Below, piece by piece: positions 25,428-35,495 of a stretch of 64,000 bases of DNA. The first letter of the stretch is position 1, and each line of letters starts with the position of its first letter. The DNA comes from Flavobacterium salilacus subsp. salilacus (lineage in GTDB: Bacteria; Bacteroidota; Bacteroidia; Flavobacteriales; Flavobacteriaceae): positions 310,001 through 374,000 of the forward strand of contig NZ_SKBP01000001.1 in NCBI RefSeq assembly GCF_004634195.1, read 5' to 3'. A program made the translations under genes and the position numbers. The notes beneath the pieces were generated by a model. It was not told the DNA's origin. It did not search any database and worked only from the letters and a program-made list of their open reading frames with translations.

Positions 25428-26150
25428 TTGAAAAAACTTCTTCCCATATATATTTTGTTGCTCCTGGTTTCGTGGAAATCATCGGCACAAATTATTACTT
25501 CTAAAAAAGAAGCTCTGAAAAAGGGGGTTTATTCTTATGCGGAAAAAGAAAACGACTCAGAAACGGCAATGGTTGAAGTTACTGAAGCACCCGTTAGCCT
25601 ACCATCGGAAAAGATAACGGTGAATAGCAACGAAACTATTGAAGATAAAGAAGGAAGGAAGACTGAAAAAGCAGAAGAAAAAGAAAGAAAAAGACTTCGA
25701 AAATTAATAGAAAGCCAAAGACCCGACCCTGATTTTATTCCTGCTCCTGATGAGAGTTATTTTGCACAACAGGTAGTAAACAATGCGATGCAGTTTGAAG
25801 GAATTACTTACAGAACGGGCGGCACTACCAAAGAGGGTATGGATTGCAGCGGTATGGTATATACTACCTTTAATATTTTTGACATCTCGCTCCCACGAAG
25901 TTCGCACGAAATGGCTAAAGCGGGCAGAAAAATAAAACTGACAGAAGTGAGAAAAGGCGACTTGCTTTTCTTTGACAATAATCCGCGCAGAAATAGAATA
26001 AACCATGTAGGGCTGGTAACCGAAGTAACCGAAGACGGTGAAATAAAGTTTATCCATGCCACGCTGCAGCTTGGCGTTGTGGTTTCGTCATTAAAAGAGC
26101 CTTATTATGAAAACAGCTTTATTCAGGCTAACAGGGTTATAGAAGATTAA
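25428..26150 (+). CDS. NlpC/P60 (C40) family peptidoglycan hydrolase
   Basis: 240 residues with a TTG start, chosen because it gives a full signal peptide (KKLLPIYILLLLVSWKSSAQ). A charged, low-complexity linker (about residues 30-105) precedes the C40 domain at 110-238. The catalytic cysteine is C140 in MDCSGMVYTTF and the histidine is H193 in NHVGLV. Such enzymes cleave peptide stems in peptidoglycan. Periplasmic or outer-membrane-associated location is inferred from the signal peptide. Confidence 0.9.
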   Translation: MKKLLPIYILLLLVSWKSSAQIITSKKEALKKGVYSYAEKENDSETAMVEVTEAPVSLPSEKITVNSNETIEDKEGRKTEKAEEKERKRLRKLIESQRPDPDFIPAPDESYFAQQVVNNAMQFEGITYRTGGTTKEGMDCSGMVYTTFNIFDISLPRSSHEMAKAGRKIKLTEVRKGDLLFFDNNPRRNRINHVGLVTEVTEDGEIKFIHATLQLGVVVSSLKEPYYENSFIQANRVIED

Positions 26151-26192
26151 TTGCACAGGATGAATAATTAACTTTCAATATCATAATTGCTC

Positions 26193-28220
26193 ATGAAGGT
26201 ATTGAAATATCCTGTTATTCCCATTACGTTACTGCTCGCCACAGGAATAGCCGTAAGTGCTTATACCAATCCTCACCTAGTCTATTTATACATTTGTACA
26301 GCGGTAGCTTTTATTGGTTTTATCATAACCTATTGGTTTTCGTTCAAAACATTGCTGCCAAAACCTTATTTTACGATAAGCACAGGTATTCTGACTTTTT
26401 TTATCGGCATGCTGGTTTTTTCATTTCATTATCCTCCAAATCATGCTACGCACTATACCCACCTAATTACTACCGAAGATACACCTCTGATGATTAAAGG
26501 GTATATATCCGAAAGGATTAAACCTAACGATTTTAATGAAAAGTATTATTTTAAAATACAATCGGTAAACAAGCAACACGCTACAGGCAAATTATTAGTA
26601 ACCGTACCAATAGATGATGATGGTTCTCTGCTAAGGGCAGGCGACGTCATGGTTATATATGCCATGCCACAACCCATTACTAAAATAGGGAATCCGCATC
26701 AGTTTGATTATGCTGCCTATATGGAAAAACAAAATGTTTTTCATCAGATAAAACTAAAGGATAATTATATAGCAGCAGGGCAGATAAAAAACTTCGATTA
26801 CTATACCGAAAGTTTCCGTAATACACTCATCAACAGTTTTGATCAGCATGGCTATAGTCCGGAAGTAATGAATGTTATAAAAGCATTACTGTTAGGGCAA
26901 AGGCAGGACATGGATAAAGATATTAACCAAGATTATATTGATGCCGGTGTTATCCATATACTTGCCATATCAGGACTTCATATAGGGATATTGTTTTATG
27001 TGCTCAATTTACTACTCAAACCTTTAAACCATTTTAGTAAAAACGGAAAGCTATTTCAGTTACTCATCATACTTGCTTTTCTATGGAGTTTCGCAATTAT
27101 TGCGGGGCTTTCTGCATCAATAGTACGTGCTGTGGTTATGTTCAGTTTTGTGAGCATCGGTTTGTATTTTAACCGCAATGCCAATACATTCAACTCCATT
27201 GCGGTATCTATGCTGGCACTACTTTTGGTAAAACCTGCTTTTTTGTTTGATGTTGGTTTTCAGCTTAGCTATGCCGCTGTTTTTGCTATTGTATGGATGC
27301 AACCATTGTACCGAAAAATAAAAGTATCTAAATATAAAGCTGTTAATTATTTTGCAGATATAGTAGTTATTTCGTTAGTGGCACAAATGGGTGTACTCCC
27401 ACTTAGTTTGTATTACTTTAATCAGTTCCCTATGCTTTTTCCTGTGGCAAATATTGTGGCGATACCGCTTGTTACTCTTGCCCTCATTATCGGCATTACA
27501 GTACTCGCATTCAACTTTATCTATACTGATTTGGCATTGCTTATAGGGAAAGTGTTAGGCTTACTCATTGAGTTTATGAATGATTTTATCAATTGGATAG
27601 CCTCTTTTAAAAACTTTGTAATAAAAGATATTCCCTTTACCCTGTTGCTCATGCTGTCGCTCTATACTATCATTGCGTTTGGAGTATTGTGGAGCTTTAA
27701 TAAACAATATAAACGCCTCATAGCTTTACTTTGTGCAGTATTGAGCTTTCAGCTTATTTATACTACCACAAAATGGCAAGCCGATAACAGCGAAGCGTTT
27801 GTAATATTCAATAACTATAATCATAGCCTTACAGCACATAAACAACATAACGCCATAACTTTTTATACGAATGACAGCCTTGCTCAGGAAAACCGTAATA
27901 TAAAAGCCTTTGCCAAAGGCTGTTTTACCGACAGCATAGCTATACTGCCTTTACAAAATACCATTTGGTTTAAACAAAATAAAATACTGGTAATTGATAG
28001 CGTAGCTGCATACAACAACACCATACAACCTGATGTTTTAATACTTACACACTCTGCTAAAGTAAACCTGGAGCGATTACTGGACAGCCTTAGCCCAAAA
28101 GTAATAATTGCAGATGCCACCAACTATAAAAGCTATGTTGCCCGATGGGAAGCAACCTGCCGTAAAAAGAAAATCCCTTTTCATGCTACTGCCGAAAAGG
28201 GATCTTATATAATTGAGTGA
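26193..28220 (+). CDS. ComEC/Rec2-family membrane protein (DNA uptake channel homologue)
   Basis: 675 residues from the ATG at 26193; an in-frame TTG two codons earlier is less likely. The N-terminus has membrane helices and an OB-like DUF4131 region (about 20-200). The competence domain (about 225-510) shows LLLGQRQDMDKDI, GVIHILAISGLHIGI and SASIVRAVVMFSF, the hallmark ComEC motifs. The C-terminal part, where many ComEC proteins have a metallo-beta-lactamase domain, keeps a fold-like pattern (DVLILTHSAKVNLERLLDSL) but lacks HxHxDH, so it is probably not a nuclease. Confidence 0.9.
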   Translation: MKVLKYPVIPITLLLATGIAVSAYTNPHLVYLYICTAVAFIGFIITYWFSFKTLLPKPYFTISTGILTFFIGMLVFSFHYPPNHATHYTHLITTEDTPLMIKGYISERIKPNDFNEKYYFKIQSVNKQHATGKLLVTVPIDDDGSLLRAGDVMVIYAMPQPITKIGNPHQFDYAAYMEKQNVFHQIKLKDNYIAAGQIKNFDYYTESFRNTLINSFDQHGYSPEVMNVIKALLLGQRQDMDKDINQDYIDAGVIHILAISGLHIGILFYVLNLLLKPLNHFSKNGKLFQLLIILAFLWSFAIIAGLSASIVRAVVMFSFVSIGLYFNRNANTFNSIAVSMLALLLVKPAFLFDVGFQLSYAAVFAIVWMQPLYRKIKVSKYKAVNYFADIVVISLVAQMGVLPLSLYYFNQFPMLFPVANIVAIPLVTLALIIGITVLAFNFIYTDLALLIGKVLGLLIEFMNDFINWIASFKNFVIKDIPFTLLLMLSLYTIIAFGVLWSFNKQYKRLIALLCAVLSFQLIYTTTKWQADNSEAFVIFNNYNHSLTAHKQHNAITFYTNDSLAQENRNIKAFAKGCFTDSIAILPLQNTIWFKQNKILVIDSVAAYNNTIQPDVLILTHSAKVNLERLLDSLSPKVIIADATNYKSYVARWEATCRKKKIPFHATAEKGSYIIE

Positions 28221-28230
28221 TATTATTCTT

Positions 28231-28695
28231 TTATGATTTTGCTTTAAGCGCTTCCATAAGCTGATCAGGAGTAAGATAACCAACTATCGGTTCTTTTACA
28301 TTCCCTTTGCTGTCAAAAATCATCATCGAAGGATAGGCACGCACTTTAAGGAATAAGGTAAATTCATGTACTGAGTTTCTTCCTTTCCTTCCTTCCACAT
28401 GATTAGGGTTTGAATATTTTTTCCCTTTATAATTAACTTCGCTGCTGCCTTCTGCATTAAATTTTACAGCATAATAATTCGTGTTGATGTAATCAGCCAC
28501 TGCTTTATCATGAAAAGTGTTTTTATCAAGCATTTTGCATGGTCCGCACCAGTCGGTATAAACATCCATAAAAATAGGCTTCGCATTTTTCTTTTGAGCA
28601 GCAAGTGCCTCATCAAGCGACATCCATTTTATTTCCTGTGCCTGTGTTGCCATAGCTCCTAAGGCAACAAACAAGGTTAAAAGTAATTTTTTCAT
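28231..28695 (-). CDS. Exported thioredoxin-like protein
   Basis: 154 residues with a signal peptide (MKKLLLTLFVALGAMATQAQ) and a thioredoxin fold carrying the redox motif WCGPCK (C50, C53), then FHDKAVADYINTNYYAVKFNAEG and a cis-proline motif AYPSMMIFDSKG. It resembles the Thioredoxin_7/DUF255-like group of periplasmic thioredoxins. Probably reduces or isomerises disulfides in the periplasm. It ends 10 bp from the comEC stop on the opposite strand. Confidence 0.9.
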   Translation of the reverse strand: MKKLLLTLFVALGAMATQAQEIKWMSLDEALAAQKKNAKPIFMDVYTDWCGPCKMLDKNTFHDKAVADYINTNYYAVKFNAEGSSEVNYKGKKYSNPNHVEGRKGRNSVHEFTLFLKVRAYPSMMIFDSKGNVKEPIVGYLTPDQLMEALKAKS

Positions 28696-28742
28696 ATTTA
28701 TAGGTTTTAATAGTATATGATTTTCAAAAACAGTGCCGAATA

Positions 28743-30284
28743 TTATCGCACCCCGTGCATCAATTTTTTGATTAACGGATTAAGTAACGAAATTATAATT
28801 CCTAACCCTATTGGTACGATTGTAAATATAAGGAAAAATGTACTCAATGAGTATTCCTCACTAATTTTCTCAATCATACCTCCCATTGAACCGGCTATTT
28901 TATTACCCATCGCAATAAATAAGTAATAAACCCCGAACATCATCCCTATCCATGCGGCAGGTACAAGTTTTGATACATATGATAATCCTACAGGAGAAAG
29001 GCAAAGTTCGCCAAGCGTATGGAACAAGTATGCAAAAATTAGCCATACCATACTAACCCTTACAATATCTGTCGCACCGGGCTCTATAGATATAGCTCCG
29101 TAAGCTAAAAATCCAAAACCAACTCCTAATAGTATTAAGCCGAGTCCAAATTTAATAGCTCCTGGCAAATTGTATTTACTCTCCCACCATTTAGAGAATA
29201 AAGGTGCAAAAGTAATAATGAATAACGAGTTAAGGATTCCGAACCAAGTCGCAGGAACTTCTGCTTTAGAATCTGCAAATTCTCTGTTCACTTTCCAGAG
29301 AACGATGCACCAAATAATTATAAAACTAATTGAAAGTATAATATTACCTAGGGCATACTTTTTAAATGTTTTAGAGAATAATTTTATCAATACATAAGTA
29401 ATAATTGCTAGAGGAACGATTGTTAAAATAGCGTCAATTATTTTAAAAGTCATCCCTGCATTACCCTCCAGTACCCTTTGTGTATACTTATCAGCAAAAA
29501 TAGTCATAGACCCTCCTGCCTGCTCAAAAGCAGCCCAAAAGAATACGGTAAATACTGAAAATATAAAAACTACTATTAATCTATCGAAAACTATATTGCT
29601 CGGAGTATCATCCTTTTTAGTTTCTTTTTTTAACTCCCTGGTCTTTTTTGCAGAAAGCCCTACATCACCGAAAATATTCTGGGTAAAGTAAAACTGAAGC
29701 ATTCCAAAAAACATGAATATACCTGCAAGGCCAAAGCCCAAGCTCCAACTAACTTTTTCACCTATGTAACCACAAAGCATAATTCCTAAAAAAGCTCCGG
29801 CATTTACTCCCATATAAAATAGCGAGTATGCACCATCTTTTTTCTCCGGATGATCTTTATACAGATTACTAATCATAGATGTCATGTTAGGCTTAAACAA
29901 ACCATTACCCACAATAAGGCAACCGAGTCCAATATATAAAAACAACTCTGTTTCAACCGCCATCGATGCGTGTCCAAGAGTCATTATAAATGCTCCAATA
30001 ATAACTGCCCATCTATATCCAAGAAGTCTATCCGCTATAAGTCCTCCCAGCACAGGCGTAAGGTAAACACCCATAGTATAAGTCCCATATAATCCTAAGG
30101 CTCTCTCTGTTGTCCATTCCCACCCGCCTTTTTCATAAGTAGAGATTAGAAAAATAACCAAAAGGGCACGCATTCCGTAATACGAAAAACGTTCCCACAT
30201 TTCTGTAAAGAACAAAACAAATAATCCTGCCGGATGTCCTAAAACATTAGATTTAAAGAAGTCGTTTGATGTAGTTTTTTCCAT
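28743..30284 (-). CDS. POT-family proton-dependent di/tripeptide transporter
   Basis: A 513-residue MFS protein with about 14 helices. The POT signature ExxERFSYYG appears in FTEMWERFSYYGMRALL, and the second signature GVNAGAFLGIMLCGYIGE follows helix 4. These proteins take up di- and tripeptides with protons. The start codon overlaps the stop of the other POT gene upstream (TAATG), and the set lies downstream of dipeptidyl peptidase IV. Differs from its neighbour enough not to be a recent copy. Confidence 0.93.
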   Translation of the reverse strand: MEKTTSNDFFKSNVLGHPAGLFVLFFTEMWERFSYYGMRALLVIFLISTYEKGGWEWTTERALGLYGTYTMGVYLTPVLGGLIADRLLGYRWAVIIGAFIMTLGHASMAVETELFLYIGLGCLIVGNGLFKPNMTSMISNLYKDHPEKKDGAYSLFYMGVNAGAFLGIMLCGYIGEKVSWSLGFGLAGIFMFFGMLQFYFTQNIFGDVGLSAKKTRELKKETKKDDTPSNIVFDRLIVVFIFSVFTVFFWAAFEQAGGSMTIFADKYTQRVLEGNAGMTFKIIDAILTIVPLAIITYVLIKLFSKTFKKYALGNIILSISFIIIWCIVLWKVNREFADSKAEVPATWFGILNSLFIITFAPLFSKWWESKYNLPGAIKFGLGLILLGVGFGFLAYGAISIEPGATDIVRVSMVWLIFAYLFHTLGELCLSPVGLSYVSKLVPAAWIGMMFGVYYLFIAMGNKIAGSMGGMIEKISEEYSLSTFFLIFTIVPIGLGIIISLLNPLIKKLMHGVR

Positions 30285-31834
30285 TAGTATGTAGTAGTTT
30301 CAATTGTGTTTTCTGTAATTTGTGTTTCGTTATCCTCAACGCCGTGAGTAAGTCTTTTTAATGGTTTAAGTAATGCTATAACCAAAAACCCAAAAGCAAT
30401 AGTGAAGATAAAAATACCTGCAAAAATAGTTAATTCTCCAAATTTCGAAGCATTCTCTCCTAAAATTCCCGCTACTTTATTACCTAATCCTGTAGAGGCA
30501 AAGTAAACACCCATCATCAATGAGGCATATTTTACCGGTGCTAATTTGGTAATAAAGGATAACGAAACAGGCGAAGAGCATAATTCTCCGATAGTATGGA
30601 ACAAATAAGCTAATATCAGCCAGTACATTGCAGACTCTCCATTTTCCTGATATTGTAATGAGGCGAATACCATAAATACAAAACCTGTACCCATGATAAT
30701 AGTACCGGTTGCCATTTTAAACAGTGAAGAGGCTTCTTTATTTTTAAGTTTACGATTTGCCCAAAAGTTTGCCACACCTACGGCAAATAATATTATAAAG
30801 CCTGCGTTAAAACCCTGAAATACAGCAGCAGGTATGGTATAACCTAAAAAGTCACGATTGGTTTTCTGTTCCGTATATAAGCTCATCAATCCGCCGGCTT
30901 GTTCAAAAGCACCCCAAAATACTATTACAAGACCAAAAGAAAGTAACAGTACCAAGAAACGGTCTTTCATCACCTGTGTTTCCAGATCTTTATATATCAT
31001 CATCATCAACCCGACTACCAAAGAGATAAAAACAAACAATGCTCCGTACCCCCAACTATCATTCCCTTCAAAAGTAAAACCGGCATATACTGAGAGTAAT
31101 AGTAATACTACTACTATAATTAGCTGTGTAGGAGATTTTAGTAACTTAAGAAATATAGTGAAAATAGATACACTGTCTTTTTCGGTTGCCTCAAGGGGTG
31201 CGTTACCCACATGCACTAAATATTTTTGTCCCCACAGGTAAACCACTAATCCCAGCAGCATACAAATACCTGCCAAACCAAATCCATAATGCCAGCCATA
31301 TACCGCAGCTACAATACCTACGGAAGAGGTTGCCAATAATGAACCTAAATTAATACCTATATAAAAGATACTAAATCCTTTATCTCGCCTTATATCATTT
31401 TCTTTATACAATCCTCCTACCATAGTAGAGATATTCGGTTTCAGCATACCGACCCCCAATACAATAAGTCCTAAACCGGTAAAGAAAGCCCATTCCTGAT
31501 CTACAGCAAGCACTCCATGTCCGAAAACAAGTATAATTGCCCCAACCAGCACCGACTTTTTTTGTCCTAAATAACGGTCGGCTACTATACCACCGGGTAT
31601 CGACATTACATATACCAACATGGTGTACCAGCCGTATAAAGCCAACGATTCTGAATTAGACCAGCCTAACCCGGGGTTAGCGTCCATTGCAGACCGAGCC
31701 ATATACAGCGTTAACAGAGCGCGCATTCCGTAATAAGAAAAACGCTCCCACATTTCGGTTAAAAACAGTATGTAAAGCCCTACCGGATGCCCAAAAAGTT
31801 CTTTTTCGTGCGGTTGTTTTGTAATTGCAGACAT
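30284..31834 (-). CDS. POT-family proton-dependent di/tripeptide transporter
   Basis: A 516-residue homologue of the adjacent transporter, with TEMWERFSYYGMRALLTLYM as the POT signature region and YIGINLGSLLATSSVG as the second. About 14 membrane helices and a charged C-terminal tail rich in Glu and Thr. It directly follows the dipeptidyl peptidase gene with no gap, so released dipeptides would be taken up by the product of the same transcript. Confidence 0.93.
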   Translation of the reverse strand: MSAITKQPHEKELFGHPVGLYILFLTEMWERFSYYGMRALLTLYMARSAMDANPGLGWSNSESLALYGWYTMLVYVMSIPGGIVADRYLGQKKSVLVGAIILVFGHGVLAVDQEWAFFTGLGLIVLGVGMLKPNISTMVGGLYKENDIRRDKGFSIFYIGINLGSLLATSSVGIVAAVYGWHYGFGLAGICMLLGLVVYLWGQKYLVHVGNAPLEATEKDSVSIFTIFLKLLKSPTQLIIVVVLLLLSVYAGFTFEGNDSWGYGALFVFISLVVGLMMMIYKDLETQVMKDRFLVLLLSFGLVIVFWGAFEQAGGLMSLYTEQKTNRDFLGYTIPAAVFQGFNAGFIILFAVGVANFWANRKLKNKEASSLFKMATGTIIMGTGFVFMVFASLQYQENGESAMYWLILAYLFHTIGELCSSPVSLSFITKLAPVKYASLMMGVYFASTGLGNKVAGILGENASKFGELTIFAGIFIFTIAFGFLVIALLKPLKRLTHGVEDNETQITENTIETTTY

Positions 31835-34006
31835 TTATAGTTTTTCTTTAATAAAATTAGTCATTTTGGTATAGAGTTGCAGTCGTGTGGCACCACCATA
31901 TATACCGTGATTTTTGTCGGGGTAAATAGCCCAGTCAAATTGTTTGTTTGCCTGCACTAATGCTTCTACCATAAGCATGGTGTTTTGCAGGTGTACATTG
32001 TCATCGGCAGAGCCGTGTACCAACAGGTATGAGCCTTTTAATTTCTTTACATGATTTATTGGAGAGTTTTCATCATACCCCGATGCGTTTTCCTGTGGTG
32101 TTTGCATGTAACGCTCGGTATATACCGAGTCATAAAAACGCCAGTTGGTTACAGGTGCAACGGCAATAGCCATTTTAAACACATCGTTACCTTTCAAAAT
32201 ACAGTTAGACGACATAAAACCGCCATAACTCCAACCGAAGATTCCGATACGTGAAGCATCTACATAGGCATACTGCCCTATCTCTTTGGCAGCGTCTATC
32301 TGGTCTTCCACTTCATATTTACCCAACTCTTTATAGGTTACTTTTTTAAACTCGGCACCTTTAAAACCTGTTCCGCGACCATCTACACAGGCTACTATGT
32401 AGCCTTGTTGTGCCAACATCATAAACCAGTAGTCGTCATAGCCGTTCCAGTCGTTATTTACCTGTTGCGAACCCGGTCCGCTGTATTGGTACATAAATAC
32501 AGGATACTTCTTATTCGGGTCAAAATCGGTTGGTTTTATCATCCAGGCATTCAGCTTATGCCCTTTTGGAGTAGTAATTTCCATAAATTCTTTAACAGGC
32601 AGGCTGAATGTTTTTAATCCGTCAGCCAGTGCCTTGTTATCCAGTATTTCTTTTACCTGCTTACCATCTTTTGTTTTATGCAAACTATAAGTAGGCGGCG
32701 TGGTACTATTAGAAAATGAATTAATGAAGTAATCAAATTTAGGGCTGAAGGTTGCCTCGTTTGTACCCGTTTGCGGAGTAAGGCGTGTTTTGTTTTTACC
32801 GTTGATACCGATGCGATATACATCGCGGTTAATAGAACCGTTTTCTACCGACTGATAAAAAATAGTTCCTGTTTTATCATCAAAGCCATAGTAATCCGTT
32901 ACCTCCCAGTTACCTTTGGTAATTTGGTTTATCAGCTTACCCTTACTGTCATAATGGTAAATATGGTTGTAACCGTCTTTTTCGCTCGTCCAGATAAAAC
33001 TGTTATCCTTAAGAAAAGTAAGATTATCCGTAATATCTATATAAGCTTTGTCTTTTTCGTTAAGTACACCTTTTGCATTTCCGCTATCGGCATCTACAAA
33101 AACAAGGTTAAGTTCATTTTGATGTCTGTTTATTAGCTGCACACTCAAAGTTTGCGCTTCGTTAGTCCATTTTATACGCGGAATGTAATAAGCATTAAAA
33201 TCATTAAGATTTACTTTTTTAGTCGTATTTGCTTTTACATCATATACATGCAATGACACCTTCGAGTTGTTTTCTCCGGCTTTCGGGTATTTAAATGTAT
33301 AAGGTGCCGGGTATAAGCCTTGATTGTAGTACTCCATCGTAAATTCAGGCACTTCGGTTTCATCAAATCGGATGAAAGCTATTTTATCGCCTGCCGCGTT
33401 CCAGTCATAAGCACGCACAAAGGCAAATTCCTCCTCATATACCCAATCAGTAATACCATTTATTATGGCGTTCTTTTTACCATCTTTAGTAATTTGGGTT
33501 ACGGCTTTGGTTGCTACATCATACACATACAGGTTGTTTTGGTAACCATAGGCTATTTTAGAATTGTCTGCCGAAAAAGTAGGTTCTTGTATTTTACTAT
33601 CGCCAACCTTTACCAGCGTTTTGGCAGCAATATCATACACAAAATAATCAGCAACAAACGAATGTCTGAATATCTGCTCAGAATTTGTGGCTATCAATAT
33701 TTTTTGCTCATCAGGGCTAAAAGTATAACTGTCTATACCCTTCAATTCCGTATGATTTTTAGAGTCTATAAGGGTACTTACCTTCTCCAGCGTGGCAAAA
33801 TCATATAAGTCAATTTGTGCAACACCCGTATTCCAATTAATATTCAATACAGTATATTGGTTGCTGTTTTTCATGGCATTCAGTTCATCCATGTGGTTTG
33901 TACGGAAAGCCCCTCCCCATATCTGTTCGAGGGTTATTTTTTGTTGCGCCGTTACAGGCAACGTTGCCAGTAAAAAGAAAAAAAGTACTTTTTGAATGTT
34001 ATTCAT
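31835..34006 (-). CDS. Dipeptidyl peptidase IV (S9 family)
   Basis: 723 residues. A signal peptide (MNNIQKVLFFFLLATLPVTAQQ) is followed by an eight-bladed propeller (about 30-470) and an alpha/beta hydrolase domain. The double-glutamate motif that holds the substrate amino group is in DWVYEEEFAF (about residues 188-197). The catalytic serine is in FGWSYGGFMS (near residue 593), followed by DDNVH and DKNHGIYGG for the aspartate and histidine. It removes Xaa-Pro dipeptides in the periplasm. First gene of a three-gene operon with two dipeptide transporters. Confidence 0.94.
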   Translation of the reverse strand: MNNIQKVLFFFLLATLPVTAQQKITLEQIWGGAFRTNHMDELNAMKNSNQYTVLNINWNTGVAQIDLYDFATLEKVSTLIDSKNHTELKGIDSYTFSPDEQKILIATNSEQIFRHSFVADYFVYDIAAKTLVKVGDSKIQEPTFSADNSKIAYGYQNNLYVYDVATKAVTQITKDGKKNAIINGITDWVYEEEFAFVRAYDWNAAGDKIAFIRFDETEVPEFTMEYYNQGLYPAPYTFKYPKAGENNSKVSLHVYDVKANTTKKVNLNDFNAYYIPRIKWTNEAQTLSVQLINRHQNELNLVFVDADSGNAKGVLNEKDKAYIDITDNLTFLKDNSFIWTSEKDGYNHIYHYDSKGKLINQITKGNWEVTDYYGFDDKTGTIFYQSVENGSINRDVYRIGINGKNKTRLTPQTGTNEATFSPKFDYFINSFSNSTTPPTYSLHKTKDGKQVKEILDNKALADGLKTFSLPVKEFMEITTPKGHKLNAWMIKPTDFDPNKKYPVFMYQYSGPGSQQVNNDWNGYDDYWFMMLAQQGYIVACVDGRGTGFKGAEFKKVTYKELGKYEVEDQIDAAKEIGQYAYVDASRIGIFGWSYGGFMSSNCILKGNDVFKMAIAVAPVTNWRFYDSVYTERYMQTPQENASGYDENSPINHVKKLKGSYLLVHGSADDNVHLQNTMLMVEALVQANKQFDWAIYPDKNHGIYGGATRLQLYTKMTNFIKEKL

Positions 34007-34133
34007 TTTGCAGATGGTAAAAAACTCCCAATTTTAGTGAAAATTTATGAATTATTGGTTGTTTTTTTTGTTAAATACAATTTTGATGTTAAATCGCTAT
34101 TGTAATATTTTAGCAAATGCAACTGCTATACTG

Positions 34134-34141
34134 TATCTTTG
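34134..34141 (+). promoter_or_regulatory. Promoter -7 element for the HMG-CoA reductase operon
   Basis: TATCTTTG matches TAnnTTTG and lies 28 bp upstream of the ATG at 34170. It falls inside a longer open frame from 34047, which argues that the upstream codons are not translated. Confidence 0.6.
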
Positions 34142-34169
34142 CAGCTATTACTATTTTAAGCAACTGAAA

Positions 34170-35495
34170 ATGAGTAAAGCAATAGCGGGGTTCTCTAAAC
34201 TGACGAAAAATGAAAAAATAGCATGGATTGCTAAAGAATACTTTTCTAACCCCGACGAAGCAACAGCTTTGATACAAAAATATTGGAATACTGACAGGGA
34301 ACTCCAAAAACTGCATGACGAATTTATCGAAAACACCATTACCAACTTCTATTTACCGCTGGGTATAGCGCCAAATTTTAATATAAACGGTAAGGATTAT
34401 ACCATACCGATGGCTATAGAAGAAAGCTCGGTAGTGGCAGCAGCATCCAAATCAGCAAAGTTTTGGGCAACGCGCGGAGGTTTTAAAGCAACCGTTTTAA
34501 ATACTGAGAAAATCGGACAGGTACACTTTATGTTTAAAGGTGATTCTGAAAAATTACAAACATTTTTCAACACTATAAAACCCAAACTATTTTCAGAAAC
34601 CGAAAGTATAACGGTAAATATGCAGAAACGCGGTGGCGGTATTTTGGATATTGAGCTACGTGACAGGACTGACCTGCTACCCAATTATTACCAACTACAT
34701 GCTACGTTTGAAACAGTTGATAGTATGGGGGCAAACTTTATAAACTCTTGCCTCGAACAATTTGCCAAAATACTAAGAAGCGAAGCTCAAGGATATATAA
34801 ACTTTACCGAGAAGGAACAAAACCTACAGGTGGTAATGAGCATACTCTCGAATTATGTACCCAACTGCGTGGTGCGTGCCGAAGTATCCTGCCCGGTAGC
34901 CGACCTTAATGAAGATGCAACCATAAGCCCTGAAGAATTTGCTGAAAAATTTATCACAGCAGTACAAATAGCCGAAGTAGAGCCTTTTCGCGCCGTAACC
35001 CACAACAAAGGTATTATGAACGGTATTGATGCTGTTGTACTTGCCACGGGCAACGATTTCCGCGCCGTAGAAGCAGGCATACACGCCTATGCTTCTAAAA
35101 ACGGGAAATATAGTAGCCTGTCGCACGCTACGGTTGAAAACGGGATTTTCAGGTTTTGGATAGATGTACCCCTTGCATTGGGCACTGTAGGCGGGCTTAC
35201 ATCGTTACATCCGTTGGTTAAACTGGCGCTGGAGATGCTTGGCAAGCCTTCTGCGAGAGAATTAATGCAAATAGTAGCCGTAGCCGGATTAGCGCAAAAC
35301 TTTGCAGCCCTGCGCTCGCTAACCACAACCGGCATACAGCAGGGACACATGAAAATGCACCTGATGAATATTTTGAACCAACTGGAGGCTACCGAAACGG
35401 AAAAGCAAAAGGCTATAAAACATTTTGAAAAAAATACAGTGAGCCACTCCGCTGCGGGGGAGTTTATACGAGAATTGCGGAATGTAAATGTTTAG
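34170..35495 (+). CDS. Hydroxymethylglutaryl-CoA reductase, class II
   Basis: 441 residues from the ATG at 34170 (MSKAIAGFSKLTKNEK); the 41 upstream codons look non-coding and contain the promoter. Class II motifs are EESSVVAAASKSAKFW (catalytic glutamate), VTHNKGIMNGIDAVVLATGNDFRAVEAG (lysine and aspartate) and QQGHMKMH (catalytic histidine). In Bacteroidota this class works in the direction of mevalonate synthesis for isoprenoids. It overlaps or abuts a GHMP kinase gene that probably phosphorylates a product of the same pathway. Confidence 0.94.
   Translation: MSKAIAGFSKLTKNEKIAWIAKEYFSNPDEATALIQKYWNTDRELQKLHDEFIENTITNFYLPLGIAPNFNINGKDYTIPMAIEESSVVAAASKSAKFWATRGGFKATVLNTEKIGQVHFMFKGDSEKLQTFFNTIKPKLFSETESITVNMQKRGGGILDIELRDRTDLLPNYYQLHATFETVDSMGANFINSCLEQFAKILRSEAQGYINFTEKEQNLQVVMSILSNYVPNCVVRAEVSCPVADLNEDATISPEEFAEKFITAVQIAEVEPFRAVTHNKGIMNGIDAVVLATGNDFRAVEAGIHAYASKNGKYSSLSHATVENGIFRFWIDVPLALGTVGGLTSLHPLVKLALEMLGKPSARELMQIVAVAGLAQNFAALRSLTTTGIQQGHMKMHLMNILNQLEATETEKQKAIKHFEKNTVSHSAAGEFIRELRNVNV

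Noticed and set aside
28743..31834. Recent tandem duplication of the POT transporter
   Set aside because: The two proteins share family motifs but are strongly diverged along the length, so this is an old duplication or separate origin.
34047..34169. Upstream extension of the HMG-CoA reductase frame, which looks like a membrane segment
   Set aside because: The region contains the TATCTTTG promoter element and class II enzymes start at MSKAIAGF-type sequence; translation from 34047 is unlikely.
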